In this document: piece after piece, positions 29,953 through 37,921 of the stretch
Numbering within the stretch: position 1 is the stretch's first letter
Layout of the letters: every line of letters begins with the position of its first letter
Assembly (NCBI RefSeq): GCF_014648575.1
Contig: NZ_BMRJ01000001.1
Location: 1,505,600 to 1,553,570 of the forward strand
Origin: Agromyces mediolanus
GTDB taxonomy: Bacteria > Actinomycetota > Actinomycetes > Actinomycetales > Microbacteriaceae
Length of the DNA: 47,971 bases
Direction of reading: 5' to 3'
Made by a program: the position numbers and the translations under genes
The notes under the pieces: generated by a model
The model's input: only the letters and a program-made list of their open reading frames with translations
Told to the model about the DNA's origin: nothing
Databases searched by the model: none

Positions 29953-30912
29953 TCAGGCGTGCAGCGCCTCGTTGAGCACGACCCCGCTGCCCGAGCGGGA
30001 CAGCACCTCGACCCGGCCGTTCAGCGAGTTGCGCCGGAAGAGCAGCCCGGGCTGTCCGGAGAGCTCCAGCGCCTTCACCGTGCGCTCCTCGCCGTCGCCC
30101 ACGATCGCGACCTTCGTGCCGGCCGTCACGTAGAGGCCGGCCTCCACGACCGAGTCGTCGCCGATCGAGATTCCGATGCCCGAGTTCGCGCCGAGCAGGG
30201 CGCGCTCGCCGATCTCGACGCGTTGGGTGCCGCCGCCCGAGAGGGTGCCCATGATCGAGGCGCCGCCGCCGATGTCGCTGCCGTCGCCGACGACGACGCC
30301 CTGCGAGATGCGCCCCTCGACCATCGAGGAGCCGAGCGTGCCGGCGTTGAAGTTCACGAAGCCCTCGTGCATCACCGTCGTGCCCGGCGCGAGGTGCGCG
30401 CCGAGGCGCACGCGGGAGGCGTCGGCGATGCGCACCCGCTCGGGCGTGACGTAGTCGAGCAGCCGCGGGAACTTGTCGAGGCCGGTGGCGTGGATGCCGT
30501 GCCGCTGGAGGGCGGGGCGGAGCCGGTCGAAGTCGCTCGGGTGCACGGGGCCCGCGTTCGTCCAGACGACGGCGGGCAGGTGCCCGAAGACGCCGTCGAG
30601 GTTCAGCCCGTTCGGACGCACCAGGAGGTGCGAGAGCAGGTGCAGCCGGAGGTAGGCGTCGGCGGTGCCGGCCGGCGCCGCGTCGAGCTCGATCTCGACG
30701 GTGACCGCCTCGATGGTGACGGCGCGCCGCTCGTCGGCGCCGGTGAGCGCTTCGATCTCGGCGGGGAGGATCCAGCGCTCACGGCCGGCGGGCAGGCCGC
30801 CGAGGGCGGGGGACGGGAACCAGGCGTCGAGCACCGTGCCGTCGGCGGCGATCGTGGCGAGGCCGTCGGCCCAGGCGCGGCGGTCGGAGGCGGGGGCGGC
30901 GTTCGCGGACAT
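29953..30912 (-). CDS. dapD: 2,3,4,5-Tetrahydropyridine-2,6-dicarboxylate N-succinyltransferase
   Basis: Transfers succinyl from succinyl-CoA to tetrahydrodipicolinate. 319 residues, the long actinobacterial form. Central left-handed beta-helix with hexapeptide repeats at about 165-270 (VRLGAHLAPGTTVMHEGFVN, then GRISQGVVVGDGSDIGGGAS), including the active-site MVEGRISQG region and GANSGIGISIGDDSVVEAGL. ATG at 30912 with GGAAGG directly upstream. Divergent from dapE across about 100 bases. Confidence 0.95.
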   Translation of the reverse strand: MSANAAPASDRRAWADGLATIAADGTVLDAWFPSPALGGLPAGRERWILPAEIEALTGADERRAVTIEAVTVEIELDAAPAGTADAYLRLHLLSHLLVRPNGLNLDGVFGHLPAVVWTNAGPVHPSDFDRLRPALQRHGIHATGLDKFPRLLDYVTPERVRIADASRVRLGAHLAPGTTVMHEGFVNFNAGTLGSSMVEGRISQGVVVGDGSDIGGGASIMGTLSGGGTQRVEIGERALLGANSGIGISIGDDSVVEAGLYVTAGTKVAIVGDGEERTVKALELSGQPGLLFRRNSLNGRVEVLSRSGSGVVLNEALHA

Positions 30913-31002
30913 GCCTTCCAGCGTATCGATCACCGCCGCGATGTGACGCCGCCGGTCGGCCCGAGGCCCCGGAACCACCCGACCGGACCGGAGCCGCCCG
31001 CA

Positions 31003-31008
31003 TAGACT
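31003..31008 (+). promoter_or_regulatory. Putative -10 (TAGACT) of dapE, leaderless type
   Basis: TAGACT ends 6 bases (CGGGGG) before the ATG at 31015. Confidence 0.5.
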
Positions 31009-31014
31009 CGGGGG

Positions 31015-32115
31015 ATGCCGGATCCACACGCCACCCCCGCCCTGGACCTCGCCGCGGACGTCGTGACGATCACGCGGGCGATCTGCGACGTCCCGAGCGT
31101 CTCGGGAGCGGAGCGGGCGCTGGCCGACCTCGTGGTGCAGGCGCTCGCCGGGGCCGCCCATCTCGAGCTCGTCCGCGACGGCGACGCCGTCGTCGCGCGC
31201 ACGAACCTCGGTCGGGACCGCCGGGTCGTCATCGCCGGCCACCTCGACACGGTGCCGATCAACGGCAACGTGCCGAGCCGCTTCGAGACCGACGCCGACG
31301 GCGCCGAGTACCTCTGGGGTCGCGGGACGGTGGACATGAAGGCCGGCGTCGCCGTGCAGCTGAAGCTCGCCGCCGAGCTCGCCGAGCCCGCCGTCGACGT
31401 CACCTGGGTCTGGTACGACCACGAGGAGGTGTCCGCCGCCCTGAACGGCCTCGGCCGCATCGCCCGCACCGCGCCGGAGCTGCTCGCGGGCGACTTCGCG
31501 ATCCTCGGCGAACCGTCGAACGGGCAGGTCGAGGGCGGCTGCAACGGCACGCTCCGCGCCGAGGTGCGCACGAGCGGCGTGCGCGCGCACTCCGCCCGCA
31601 GCTGGGTCGGCGACAACGCGATCCACAAGCTCGCGCCGGCGCTCGCGAAGCTCGCCGCCTACGAGGCCGAGACGGTCGAGGTCGACGGTCTGGCCTACCG
31701 CGAGGGGCTCAACGCCGTGATCGTGCGCGGCGGCATCGCGGGCAACGTCATCCCGGACGAGGCGGTGCTCGAGGTGAACTACCGCTTCGCGCCGTCGAAG
31801 TCCGCGGCGGAGGCGGCCGAGTTCGTCACGGCCTTCTTCGACGGCTTCGAGGTCGTCGTGGTGGATGCGGCGGACGGCGCGCGTCCGGGCCTCGACGATC
31901 CGCTCGCGCAGGAGTTCGTGCGCGCCGTCGGCGCCGAGGCCCGCCCGAAGTACGGCTGGACGGATGTCGCCCGGTTCAGCGCGATGGGCGTCCCGGCGGT
32001 GAACTTCGGGCCCGGCGATCCGCTGAAGGCGCACGCCGACGACGAGCGCGTCGCCGTGGCGCAGATCATCGACTGCGAGCGCGCCCTGCGCGCCTGGCTG
32101 ACCGCCGCCGGCTGA
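31015..32115 (+). CDS. dapE: Succinyl-diaminopimelate desuccinylase
   Basis: M20-family zinc hydrolase giving LL-diaminopimelate and succinate. 366 residues. Metal and catalytic motifs: GHLDTVP, GRGTVDMKAGVA, DHEEVS (the general base and metal Glu pair) and the C-terminal FGPGDPLKAHADDERV. The dimerisation domain lies at about 180-290. ATG at 31015 with TAGACT six bases upstream. Opposite in orientation to dapD but functionally paired. Confidence 0.93.
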   Translation: MPDPHATPALDLAADVVTITRAICDVPSVSGAERALADLVVQALAGAAHLELVRDGDAVVARTNLGRDRRVVIAGHLDTVPINGNVPSRFETDADGAEYLWGRGTVDMKAGVAVQLKLAAELAEPAVDVTWVWYDHEEVSAALNGLGRIARTAPELLAGDFAILGEPSNGQVEGGCNGTLRAEVRTSGVRAHSARSWVGDNAIHKLAPALAKLAAYEAETVEVDGLAYREGLNAVIVRGGIAGNVIPDEAVLEVNYRFAPSKSAAEAAEFVTAFFDGFEVVVVDAADGARPGLDDPLAQEFVRAVGAEARPKYGWTDVARFSAMGVPAVNFGPGDPLKAHADDERVAVAQIIDCERALRAWLTAAG

Positions 32116-32122
32116 GGCCGCG

Positions 32123-33364
32123 ATGCCGACGCCGCCCGCTCCGTCGCCGGAGACGGTCAGGGTCTCGCGGTGGTCGCCGCGGGTGCGCTGGCGACTCCTG
32201 CCCTGGTGGGGGCGGGTCGCGCTGATCTGGCTGGGCGCCCGCGCGGTGACGACGGTGTTCGTGCTGGTCTTCGCCGAGGGGCAGCTCGCGAACGCGTGGA
32301 CGGGCGCGAAGCCGGACCTCTTCGCCTTCTCCAACCTCTGGGACGCCCGCTGGTACCAGATCATCGCGACGAGCGGCTATCCGGGCGAGCTGCCGCTCGA
32401 CGAGCGCGGGCACGTCGCCGAGAACGCCTGGGCCTTCCTGCCGGTGTTCCCCGCGCTCGTCCGCGGCGTGACGTTCCTCGGCATCCCGTGGAACGTCGCC
32501 TCGGTGCTCCTCGCCTTCGCCGCCGGGCTCGGCGCGGCGCTCGTGCTGCACCGCCTGCTCTCCCGCTTCCTGGAGCCCGACCGGGCGATGTTCGCGATCG
32601 TGCTGTTCGCCGTCGCACCGGTCTCGCCGATCATGCAGTTCGGCTACGCCGAGTCGCTGGGCGCCCTCCTGCTCGCGGTGGCGCTGCTGCTGCTCGTCGA
32701 GCGCCGCTACGGCTGGCTCGTCCCGGTGCTGGCCGTGTGGGCGTTCACCCGGCCGGGCGCGCTCGCCTTCGCCCTGACACTGGGGCTGCACTTCCTGGTG
32801 CGGTGGCGGCGGCGGCGCGAGGACCCGTTCCCGGTGCGCGAGCAGCTGCTCGTCATCGCCGTCGGCCTGTTCGCCGCGGCCGTCGGGTTCGCCTGGCCCG
32901 GGGTCGTCTGGGCGGTGACCGGCGTGCCGGCCGGCTACACGGAGACGGAGCTGGCCTGGCGGGCCGGCTACATCGGGCACCAGGAGCTCGTGCCGTTCAC
33001 CGCGTGGTTCCAGGGCGGCGGCTGGTGGGCGGAGTTCGTGGGACTGCCCGCGTGGCTCGGGTTGTTCGCGGTCGCCGCCCTGATCGTGGCGTTCGCGCTC
33101 GCCCTGTTCCTGCCGGCCGTCCGCCGACTCGGGGTCGACCTCCGGCTCTGGCTCGCCTCCTACGGGCTCTACCTGCTCGCGGTGTTCTTCCCGCAGTCGA
33201 GCACGTTCCGCATCCTGATGCCGATGTTCCCGCTCGTGGGCGCGCTCGCCGTGCCGCGCGCACGGTGGTACCGCTGGAGCATCGTCGTCGTGTTCCTGGC
33301 CCTGCAGTGGGTGTGGTTGCACGTGTGCTGGGCGGTGTCCGGGTACGACTGGAGTCCGCCCTGA
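32123..33364 (+). CDS. Membrane mannosyltransferase-like protein (PIG-V/GT-C type)
   Basis: 413 residues, about nine to ten hydrophobic segments. The first luminal loop has the WDARWYQIIATSGYP motif typical of PIG-V/PIG-M-like GT-C glycosyltransferases, and LPVFPALVRG follows. A cluster WFQGGGWWAEF and RILMPMFPLVGALAV comes late. Likely uses a polyprenyl-phosphate sugar on the outer face of the membrane for an envelope glycan; donor and acceptor unknown. Starts 7 bases after the dapE stop, so co-transcription is likely. Confidence 0.75.
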   Translation: MPTPPAPSPETVRVSRWSPRVRWRLLPWWGRVALIWLGARAVTTVFVLVFAEGQLANAWTGAKPDLFAFSNLWDARWYQIIATSGYPGELPLDERGHVAENAWAFLPVFPALVRGVTFLGIPWNVASVLLAFAAGLGAALVLHRLLSRFLEPDRAMFAIVLFAVAPVSPIMQFGYAESLGALLLAVALLLLVERRYGWLVPVLAVWAFTRPGALAFALTLGLHFLVRWRRRREDPFPVREQLLVIAVGLFAAAVGFAWPGVVWAVTGVPAGYTETELAWRAGYIGHQELVPFTAWFQGGGWWAEFVGLPAWLGLFAVAALIVAFALALFLPAVRRLGVDLRLWLASYGLYLLAVFFPQSSTFRILMPMFPLVGALAVPRARWYRWSIVVVFLALQWVWLHVCWAVSGYDWSPP

Positions 33365-33424
33365 CGCGCGAGTGAATTCTTCACACAACTCGCCCGGGAT
33401 TTCCGAAGGACTCCTGACATGGCA

Positions 33425-33430
33425 GATAAT
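33425..33430 (+). promoter_or_regulatory. Putative -10 of the DUF3117 gene
   Basis: GATAAT with TTCCGA 18 bases upstream. Leader of about 23 bases with GAAAGGGG as ribosome site. Confidence 0.45.
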
Positions 33431-33459
33431 GGAAGCTCAGCCACGAAAGGGGTAACTCA

Positions 33460-33630
33460 ATGGCGGCTATGAAGCCACGCACCGGAGACGGGCCGATGGA
33501 GGCTGTGAAAGAGGGGCGACTCATCATCGTGCGTGTGCCGCTCGAGGGCGGGGGACGTCTCGTGGTGTCGGTCAACGACGCCGAGGCGAAAGAGCTGTAC
33601 GACGTGCTCGGGGGCGTAGTCAACGTCTGA
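33460..33630 (+). CDS. DUF3117 small conserved protein
   Basis: 56 residues: MAAMKPRTGDGPMEAVKEGR, then LIIVRVPLEGGGRLVVSV and NDAEAKELYDVLGGVVNV. The MKPRTGDGP and VPLEGGGRLVV blocks match the actinobacterial DUF3117 family. ATG at 33460 with GAAAGGGG upstream. Function unknown; predicted small beta-rich cytosolic protein. Followed by a strong hairpin. Confidence 0.9.
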   Translation: MAAMKPRTGDGPMEAVKEGRLIIVRVPLEGGGRLVVSVNDAEAKELYDVLGGVVNV

Positions 33631-33679
33631 GTCGCGTCGGGCCGGGTGCCGATGACGCACCCACGGCTCAGCGCCACGA

Positions 33680-33713
33680 GAGAGGCCCGAGCGCAGCAGC
33701 GCTCGGGCCTCTC
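33680..33713. terminator. Bidirectional hairpin between DUF3117 and O-methyltransferase genes
   Basis: 15-bp perfect stem GAGAGGCCCGAGCGC / GCGCTCGGGCCTCTC with loop AGCA, between convergent genes. Confidence 0.75.
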
Positions 33714-33729
33714 GGCGTCCGCGGACCGG

Positions 33730-34362
33730 CTAGGAGCCGAGCCGCACGATCTGCAGCAGGCCGTCGCCGACCGGCGAGATGGCCGTCGCGACCGCGGGGG
33801 ATGCCTCGAGCTCCGAGATGAGCGAGCGGAAGGCGGTCGCGGTCTCGTCCCGCTTCGCGGGGTCGGCCACGCGGCCGCGCCAGAGCGCGTGCGCGACGAC
33901 GACGCTGCCGCCTGGCCGGGCGAGCCGGAGGCCGTGCTCGACGTACTCGATCACCGAGGCGGTGTCGGCGTCGACGAACACGAGGTCGTACGAGCTCTCG
34001 TTCATGCGGGGGAGCACCTCGCCGGCGCGGCCGGTGATCAGCCGGATGCGGGCCGCCTGCACGCCGGCGTCGGCGAAGTGCTGGCGCGCGTGCTGCTGGT
34101 ACTCGGTCTCGGTGTCGATCGAGGTGAGCATGGCGCCGCGGGCGTGCCGCAGCATCCACAGCCCGGAGACGCCGACGCCGGTGCCGAGCTCGATGATCGA
34201 CTCGGCGCGACTGGCGGCGGCGAGCAGGGCGAGCTGCGCGCCGACCGCGGGCGAGACCGGGTCGATGCCGAGCTCGAGGGACTGCTGTCGGGCGCGGACG
34301 ATCGCGTCGCTCTCGACGACGGCGTCGTCGGCGTACTTCCAGTTCAGGTCGTGTTCGGACAC
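33730..34362 (-). CDS. SAM-dependent O-methyltransferase
   Basis: Class I methyltransferase of the COMT-like family, 210 residues. SAM motif IIELGTGVGVSGLWML, then SIDTETEYQQHAR and the metal/catalytic loop DLVFVDADTASVIEYVEHGL. GTG start at 34362 with GGGAGACCGGAA upstream. Similar to the mycobacterial gene that sits beside sigE (Rv1220c). Natural substrate unknown. Confidence 0.9.
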   Translation of the reverse strand: MSEHDLNWKYADDAVVESDAIVRARQQSLELGIDPVSPAVGAQLALLAAASRAESIIELGTGVGVSGLWMLRHARGAMLTSIDTETEYQQHARQHFADAGVQAARIRLITGRAGEVLPRMNESSYDLVFVDADTASVIEYVEHGLRLARPGGSVVVAHALWRGRVADPAKRDETATAFRSLISELEASPAVATAISPVGDGLLQIVRLGS

Positions 34363-34436
34363 TTCCGGTCTCCCGCTCTCTCAACCCCCAAGGATAGGGG
34401 TGGGAGCCGGGTGCACCGGTGCGCCTCGCCGCCGAC

Positions 34437-34442
34437 TATCCT
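34437..34442 (+). promoter_or_regulatory. Putative -10 (TATCCT) of tatB, leaderless type
   Basis: TATCCT ends 6 bases (GTATGG) before the GTG at 34449. Confidence 0.5.
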
Positions 34443-34448
34443 GTATGG

Positions 34449-34841
34449 GTGTTCGGTCTGACGTTCGAGAAACTCCTCATCATCGGGGTGATCGCCGTCT
34501 TCCTGCTCGGGCCCGAGCGCCTGCCGCACTACGCGGCGCAGCTCGGTCGTCTCGTGCGCTCGCTCCGCGACCTCGCGAGCGGCGCGAAGGACCGCATGCG
34601 CGAGGAGATGGGTCCGGACTTCGACGACGTCGACTGGAAGAAGCTCGACCCGCGCCAGTACGATCCGCGACGGATCATCCGCGAGGCCCTCTCCGACGTC
34701 GACCCCTTCGCCGAGGAGGCGCCGAAGCCGGTCGTCGCCCGCGCCTCGGTGAACGAGAACTCCGCGTACCTGCAGCGCAAGCGCAAGCGGGAGGCCCTCG
34801 GCGCCGACGAGACGGCGCCGTTCGACTCCGAAGCGACCTGA
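34449..34841 (+). CDS. tatB: Twin-arginine translocase subunit TatB
   Basis: Part of the Tat complex that exports folded proteins. 130 residues: N-terminal membrane helix VFGLTFEKLLIIGVIAVFLL, the LGPERLP hinge, then an amphipathic helix (HYAAQLGRLVRSLRDLASGA) and a charged tail with DPRQYDPRRIIREAL. GTG at 34449 chosen because the helix starts at once, as in TatB, and a -10 lies 6 bases upstream. tatA and tatC are not in the window. Confidence 0.9.
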   Translation: MFGLTFEKLLIIGVIAVFLLGPERLPHYAAQLGRLVRSLRDLASGAKDRMREEMGPDFDDVDWKKLDPRQYDPRRIIREALSDVDPFAEEAPKPVVARASVNENSAYLQRKRKREALGADETAPFDSEAT

Positions 34842-34868
34842 GTCGGGAGTCGGCCGTGCGAGGGCTGC

Positions 34869-34888
34869 CGGCGCCGAGCACGGCGCCG
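34869..34888. terminator. Weak hairpin between tatB and aldehyde dehydrogenase genes
   Basis: CGGCGCCG-AGCA-CGGCGCCG, 8-bp stem, between convergent genes. Confidence 0.4.
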
Positions 34889-34901
34889 AGGCATCCGTCC
34901 C

Positions 34902-36452
34902 TCAGCGGCGGCGCAGCGCCGCCAGCCCCCGGGCGAGCAGGAGCAGCAGCGGAGCCTGCTCGCGGTACTCGCCCGCCCAGCGGGGGAGCTGCAGCAGACC
35001 CGTCGTCGCCGAGATCGTGACCGGCTCGACGAAGCGCAGCAGGCCCTCCGGACCGTTGCGCCGGCCGACGCCGGACTGCTTCTGCCCGCCCATCGGCGCA
35101 TCGACCGAGGCGAACGTGCCGCGGTAGCCCTCGTTGATGTTCACGCTGCCGGCCTCGAGCCGCTCGGCAACTCGCTGACCCCGCGCGACGGATCCGGTGA
35201 AGATCGCCGCGTTCAGCCCGTACTCGCTCGCGTTGGCGGCCTGGATCGCCTCCTCCTCGCTGTCGACGAGGTAGAGCGAGGCGATGGCGCCGAAGGTCTC
35301 CTCGGCGTACACGCGCATCTCTGGCGTGACGCCCGTCAGCACGGTCGGCGAGAAGAACCAGGGGCCGACGTCGGGGCGCGGCGTGCCGCCGACGAGGACG
35401 GTGGCGCCCTTCGCGACCGCGTCGTCGAGGTGGCCGGTGACGCGCTCGAGCTGGGCGGCGGAGGCGAGCGAGCCGAAGTCGGCGTCGAAGTCCAGCGCCG
35501 ACCCGAGCTTCGCCGCCGCCAGTTCGGCGACGAGGGCCTTCTGGAACGGGCCGGCGACCGCGCGGTGCACGTAGATGCGCTCGATCGACACGCAGAGCTG
35601 GCCCATCGCCGAGAAGCAGGCGTGGGCCGCGTTGGCCGCCGCCCGCTCGGGATCCACGTCGTCGAGCACGATGAGCGGGTTCTTGCCGCCGAGCTCGAGC
35701 GAGGCCCCGACGAGGCGACGCCCGGCCTTCTCGGCGATCTTGCGCCCGGTGGCGGTCGACCCGGTGAAGCAGACGTAGTCGACCTCGTCGGTCAGCGCCT
35801 CGCCGACCTCGCCGGCCGGGCCCGCGACGACCGCCCAGAGCGCCTCCGGCACGCCGGCCTCGATGAAGGCGCGGCGCAACGCGAGGATGGAGAGCGCGCC
35901 CTGGTCGTCGGCCTTCTGCACCACGGCGCAGCCGGCGGCGAGGGCCGGCACGACGTCCATGGCGGCGAGGCTCAGCGCGTAGTTCCACGGCGTGATGACA
36001 CCGACGACGCCCTTCGAGCGGTAGCGCACCCGGGTCGTCGCGACGGTCGGGATGCCGCTGCGCCGGCGTCGTCCGCGCAGCACCCGCTTCGCGGCGAGGG
36101 CGTTGTAGCGGGTCACGGACGCCGCCTGGAAGATCTCCTCGAAGCCCTGCCCACGGGTCTTGCCGCTCTCGAGCTGGATGAGGTCGAGGAGCAGCTCCCG
36201 CCGCTCGAGCAGCAGCTCGTGCGCGCGGAGGAGGACCCGACGGCGGTGCGCGAAGCCGGCACGGCCCCAGGCGAGCTGCGCGAGCCGCGCGCGAGAGATC
36301 GCGTCGCGCACGTCGTCGGCGCTCGACTGCGGCAGCTCGTGGAGCGTCTCGCCGGTGGACGGAGTGGGCACGGGGCGGGTGACGGAGCCCGAGGCGACCA
36401 CATCGTCGTCGAGGCTCGCGTACAGGGCGTCGAAGGCCGTCTGCGCTGGCAT
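34902..36452 (-). CDS. NAD(P)-dependent aldehyde dehydrogenase (succinate-semialdehyde type)
   Basis: Oxidises an aldehyde to a carboxylate. 516 residues. Motifs: TPWNYALSLAAMDVVPALAA, FTGSTATGRKIAEKAG, general base E253 in LELGGKNPL, nucleophile C287 in GQLCVSIERIYV, and PMGGQKQSGVGRRNG. It resembles mycobacterial GabD2, so succinate semialdehyde is a fair guess, but a fatty aldehyde cannot be excluded given the lyase-like gene next door. ATG at 36452 with TAGACT six bases upstream. Divergent from the symporter gene. Confidence 0.9.
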   Translation of the reverse strand: MPAQTAFDALYASLDDDVVASGSVTRPVPTPSTGETLHELPQSSADDVRDAISRARLAQLAWGRAGFAHRRRVLLRAHELLLERRELLLDLIQLESGKTRGQGFEEIFQAASVTRYNALAAKRVLRGRRRRSGIPTVATTRVRYRSKGVVGVITPWNYALSLAAMDVVPALAAGCAVVQKADDQGALSILALRRAFIEAGVPEALWAVVAGPAGEVGEALTDEVDYVCFTGSTATGRKIAEKAGRRLVGASLELGGKNPLIVLDDVDPERAAANAAHACFSAMGQLCVSIERIYVHRAVAGPFQKALVAELAAAKLGSALDFDADFGSLASAAQLERVTGHLDDAVAKGATVLVGGTPRPDVGPWFFSPTVLTGVTPEMRVYAEETFGAIASLYLVDSEEEAIQAANASEYGLNAAIFTGSVARGQRVAERLEAGSVNINEGYRGTFASVDAPMGGQKQSGVGRRNGPEGLLRFVEPVTISATTGLLQLPRWAGEYREQAPLLLLLARGLAALRRR

Positions 36453-36458
36453 GCGCAC

Positions 36459-36464
36459 AGTCTA
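36459..36464 (-). promoter_or_regulatory. Putative -10 (TAGACT) of the aldehyde dehydrogenase gene, leaderless type
   Basis: TAGACT on the minus strand ends 6 bases (GTGCGC) before the ATG at 36452. Confidence 0.5.
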
Positions 36465-36496
36465 GGTCAACTGTCCCACTTCGAGCCCTGATGCCC

Positions 36497-36502
36497 TAGG
36501 CT
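36497..36502 (+). promoter_or_regulatory. Putative -10 (TAGGCT) of the symporter gene, leaderless type
   Basis: TAGGCT ends 6 bases (GCCTCC) before the ATG at 36509. Only about 32 bases separate it from the divergent TAGACT. Confidence 0.5.
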
Positions 36503-36508
36503 GCCTCC

Positions 36509-37921
36509 ATGCCCGCACCGGAGCGCACGCTGTCGCGCGGTGTCGTCACCCGCTACGCGATCGGCTCGATCGGCACCGGCGGCTTCGCGACGCTGCCAGG
36601 ACTCGTCCTCGTCTACTACCTGACCGACACCCTCGGCGTGGCCGCGCTCGCGGCCGGCGCGGTCGTCACCGCCGCCAAGGTGTGGGACGTCCTCATCGAC
36701 CCCTGGATCGGCGGACGCAGCGACCGTGCGCTCGCCACGAGCGGCAGCCGCCGGCGCGGCATGCTGATCGGGGCGATCGGGCTGCCGATCGGCTTCGCGC
36801 TGACCTTCGCGGTCGTGCCCGGCCTCGGCCCCGTGGCATCCGGGATCTGGGTGTTCCTCGCGTTCCTCGCGACCGCGACCTTCTTCAGCCTCTTCCAGGT
36901 GCCCTACATCGCCCTGCCCGCCGAGCTCACCCGCGGCTACGACGAGCGCACGAGGCTGCTCACCTGGCGCGTCGTCGTGCTCACCGTCGCCATCCTGCTC
37001 TTCGGCGCCGGCGGCCCCGAGCTGCGCGGCGCCATCGCCGACGAGCACCTCGGCTACCTCGTCATGGCGGTCGTCGCCGGGCTCGCGATCGGCGCCGGCA
37101 TGCTCGTGGCGACGACGATCGCCCCGCGCCGGAGCGGCGCGCCCCCCGCGAGCGCCCCCGCGCCCGACCGTGCCGCGACGACCGCCGCGGGCGCGCTCGC
37201 GGGCTACCGGGAAGGCTTCGCCGCCCTCCGTCGCAGCGCCCCGTTCCGCGCGCTGCTCGGCACCTTCGTGCTGCAGGGCCTCGCCACCGGCCTCATGCTG
37301 GCCGGCGCCCAGTTCGTCGCGACCTGGGTGCTCCGCGACGAACAGGCCGTCACGCTCCTGTTCGTCTCCCTCATCGCCCCCGCCGTGCTCGTGACGCCGC
37401 TCTGGCAGCTCGTCGCGCGGCGCATCGGCAAGGAGCGCGGCTTCGTCGTCGCGAGCGCGCTCTTCGCGCTCGCCGCGACGAGCATGGTCGCGCTCGTCTG
37501 GGCACCCGGTGCGTGGGTGTACGCGCCCGTCGCGATCGCCGGGGCTGCGTACGCCGGCATGCAGTCGCTGCCCATGGCGATGCTGCCCGACGTCATCTCG
37601 CACGACGCGCGCCGGAGCGGCCTCGATCGGGCCGGCAGCTTCGGGGGCGTGTGGACCGCGGGGGAGACCGCGGGCATGGCGCTCGGCGCGACCGTGCTCA
37701 CGATCGTGCTCGCGCTCACCGGCTACCTGGAATCGACCGCCGGCGTCACCGTGCAGCAGCCGGACTCCGCCGTCGCCGGCATCGCGATCGCCTTCAGCGT
37801 CGTTCCCGCCGTGCTCGTCGCCGCGAGCCTCGTCTCGCTGCGCGGCTACCGGCTCCGGCGCGAGGACATCGACGACGACGCCGGCGCCGCGCTCGCCGGA
37901 GAGGAGAGGACGACCGCATGA
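36509..37921 (+). CDS. GPH-family (MFS_2) cation symporter
   Basis: Twelve-helix importer related to melibiose/glycoside-pentoside-hexuronide symporters, 470 residues. GPH features: Asp in helix II loop AAKVWDVLIDPWIGGRSDR, PLFQ-like FSLFQVPYIALPAELT and RLLTWRVVV. The second half includes MAMLPDVISHDARRSGLDRAG and GVWTAGETAGMALG, also typical. Substrate cannot be read from sequence. It overlaps the lyase-like gene as ATGA, so the two form an operon. Confidence 0.88.
   Translation: MPAPERTLSRGVVTRYAIGSIGTGGFATLPGLVLVYYLTDTLGVAALAAGAVVTAAKVWDVLIDPWIGGRSDRALATSGSRRRGMLIGAIGLPIGFALTFAVVPGLGPVASGIWVFLAFLATATFFSLFQVPYIALPAELTRGYDERTRLLTWRVVVLTVAILLFGAGGPELRGAIADEHLGYLVMAVVAGLAIGAGMLVATTIAPRRSGAPPASAPAPDRAATTAAGALAGYREGFAALRRSAPFRALLGTFVLQGLATGLMLAGAQFVATWVLRDEQAVTLLFVSLIAPAVLVTPLWQLVARRIGKERGFVVASALFALAATSMVALVWAPGAWVYAPVAIAGAAYAGMQSLPMAMLPDVISHDARRSGLDRAGSFGGVWTAGETAGMALGATVLTIVLALTGYLESTAGVTVQQPDSAVAGIAIAFSVVPAVLVAASLVSLRGYRLRREDIDDDAGAALAGEERTTA

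Noticed and set aside
33376..33425. Terminator after the mannosyltransferase-like gene
   Set aside because: No stable hairpin can be drawn between its stop and the DUF3117 promoter.
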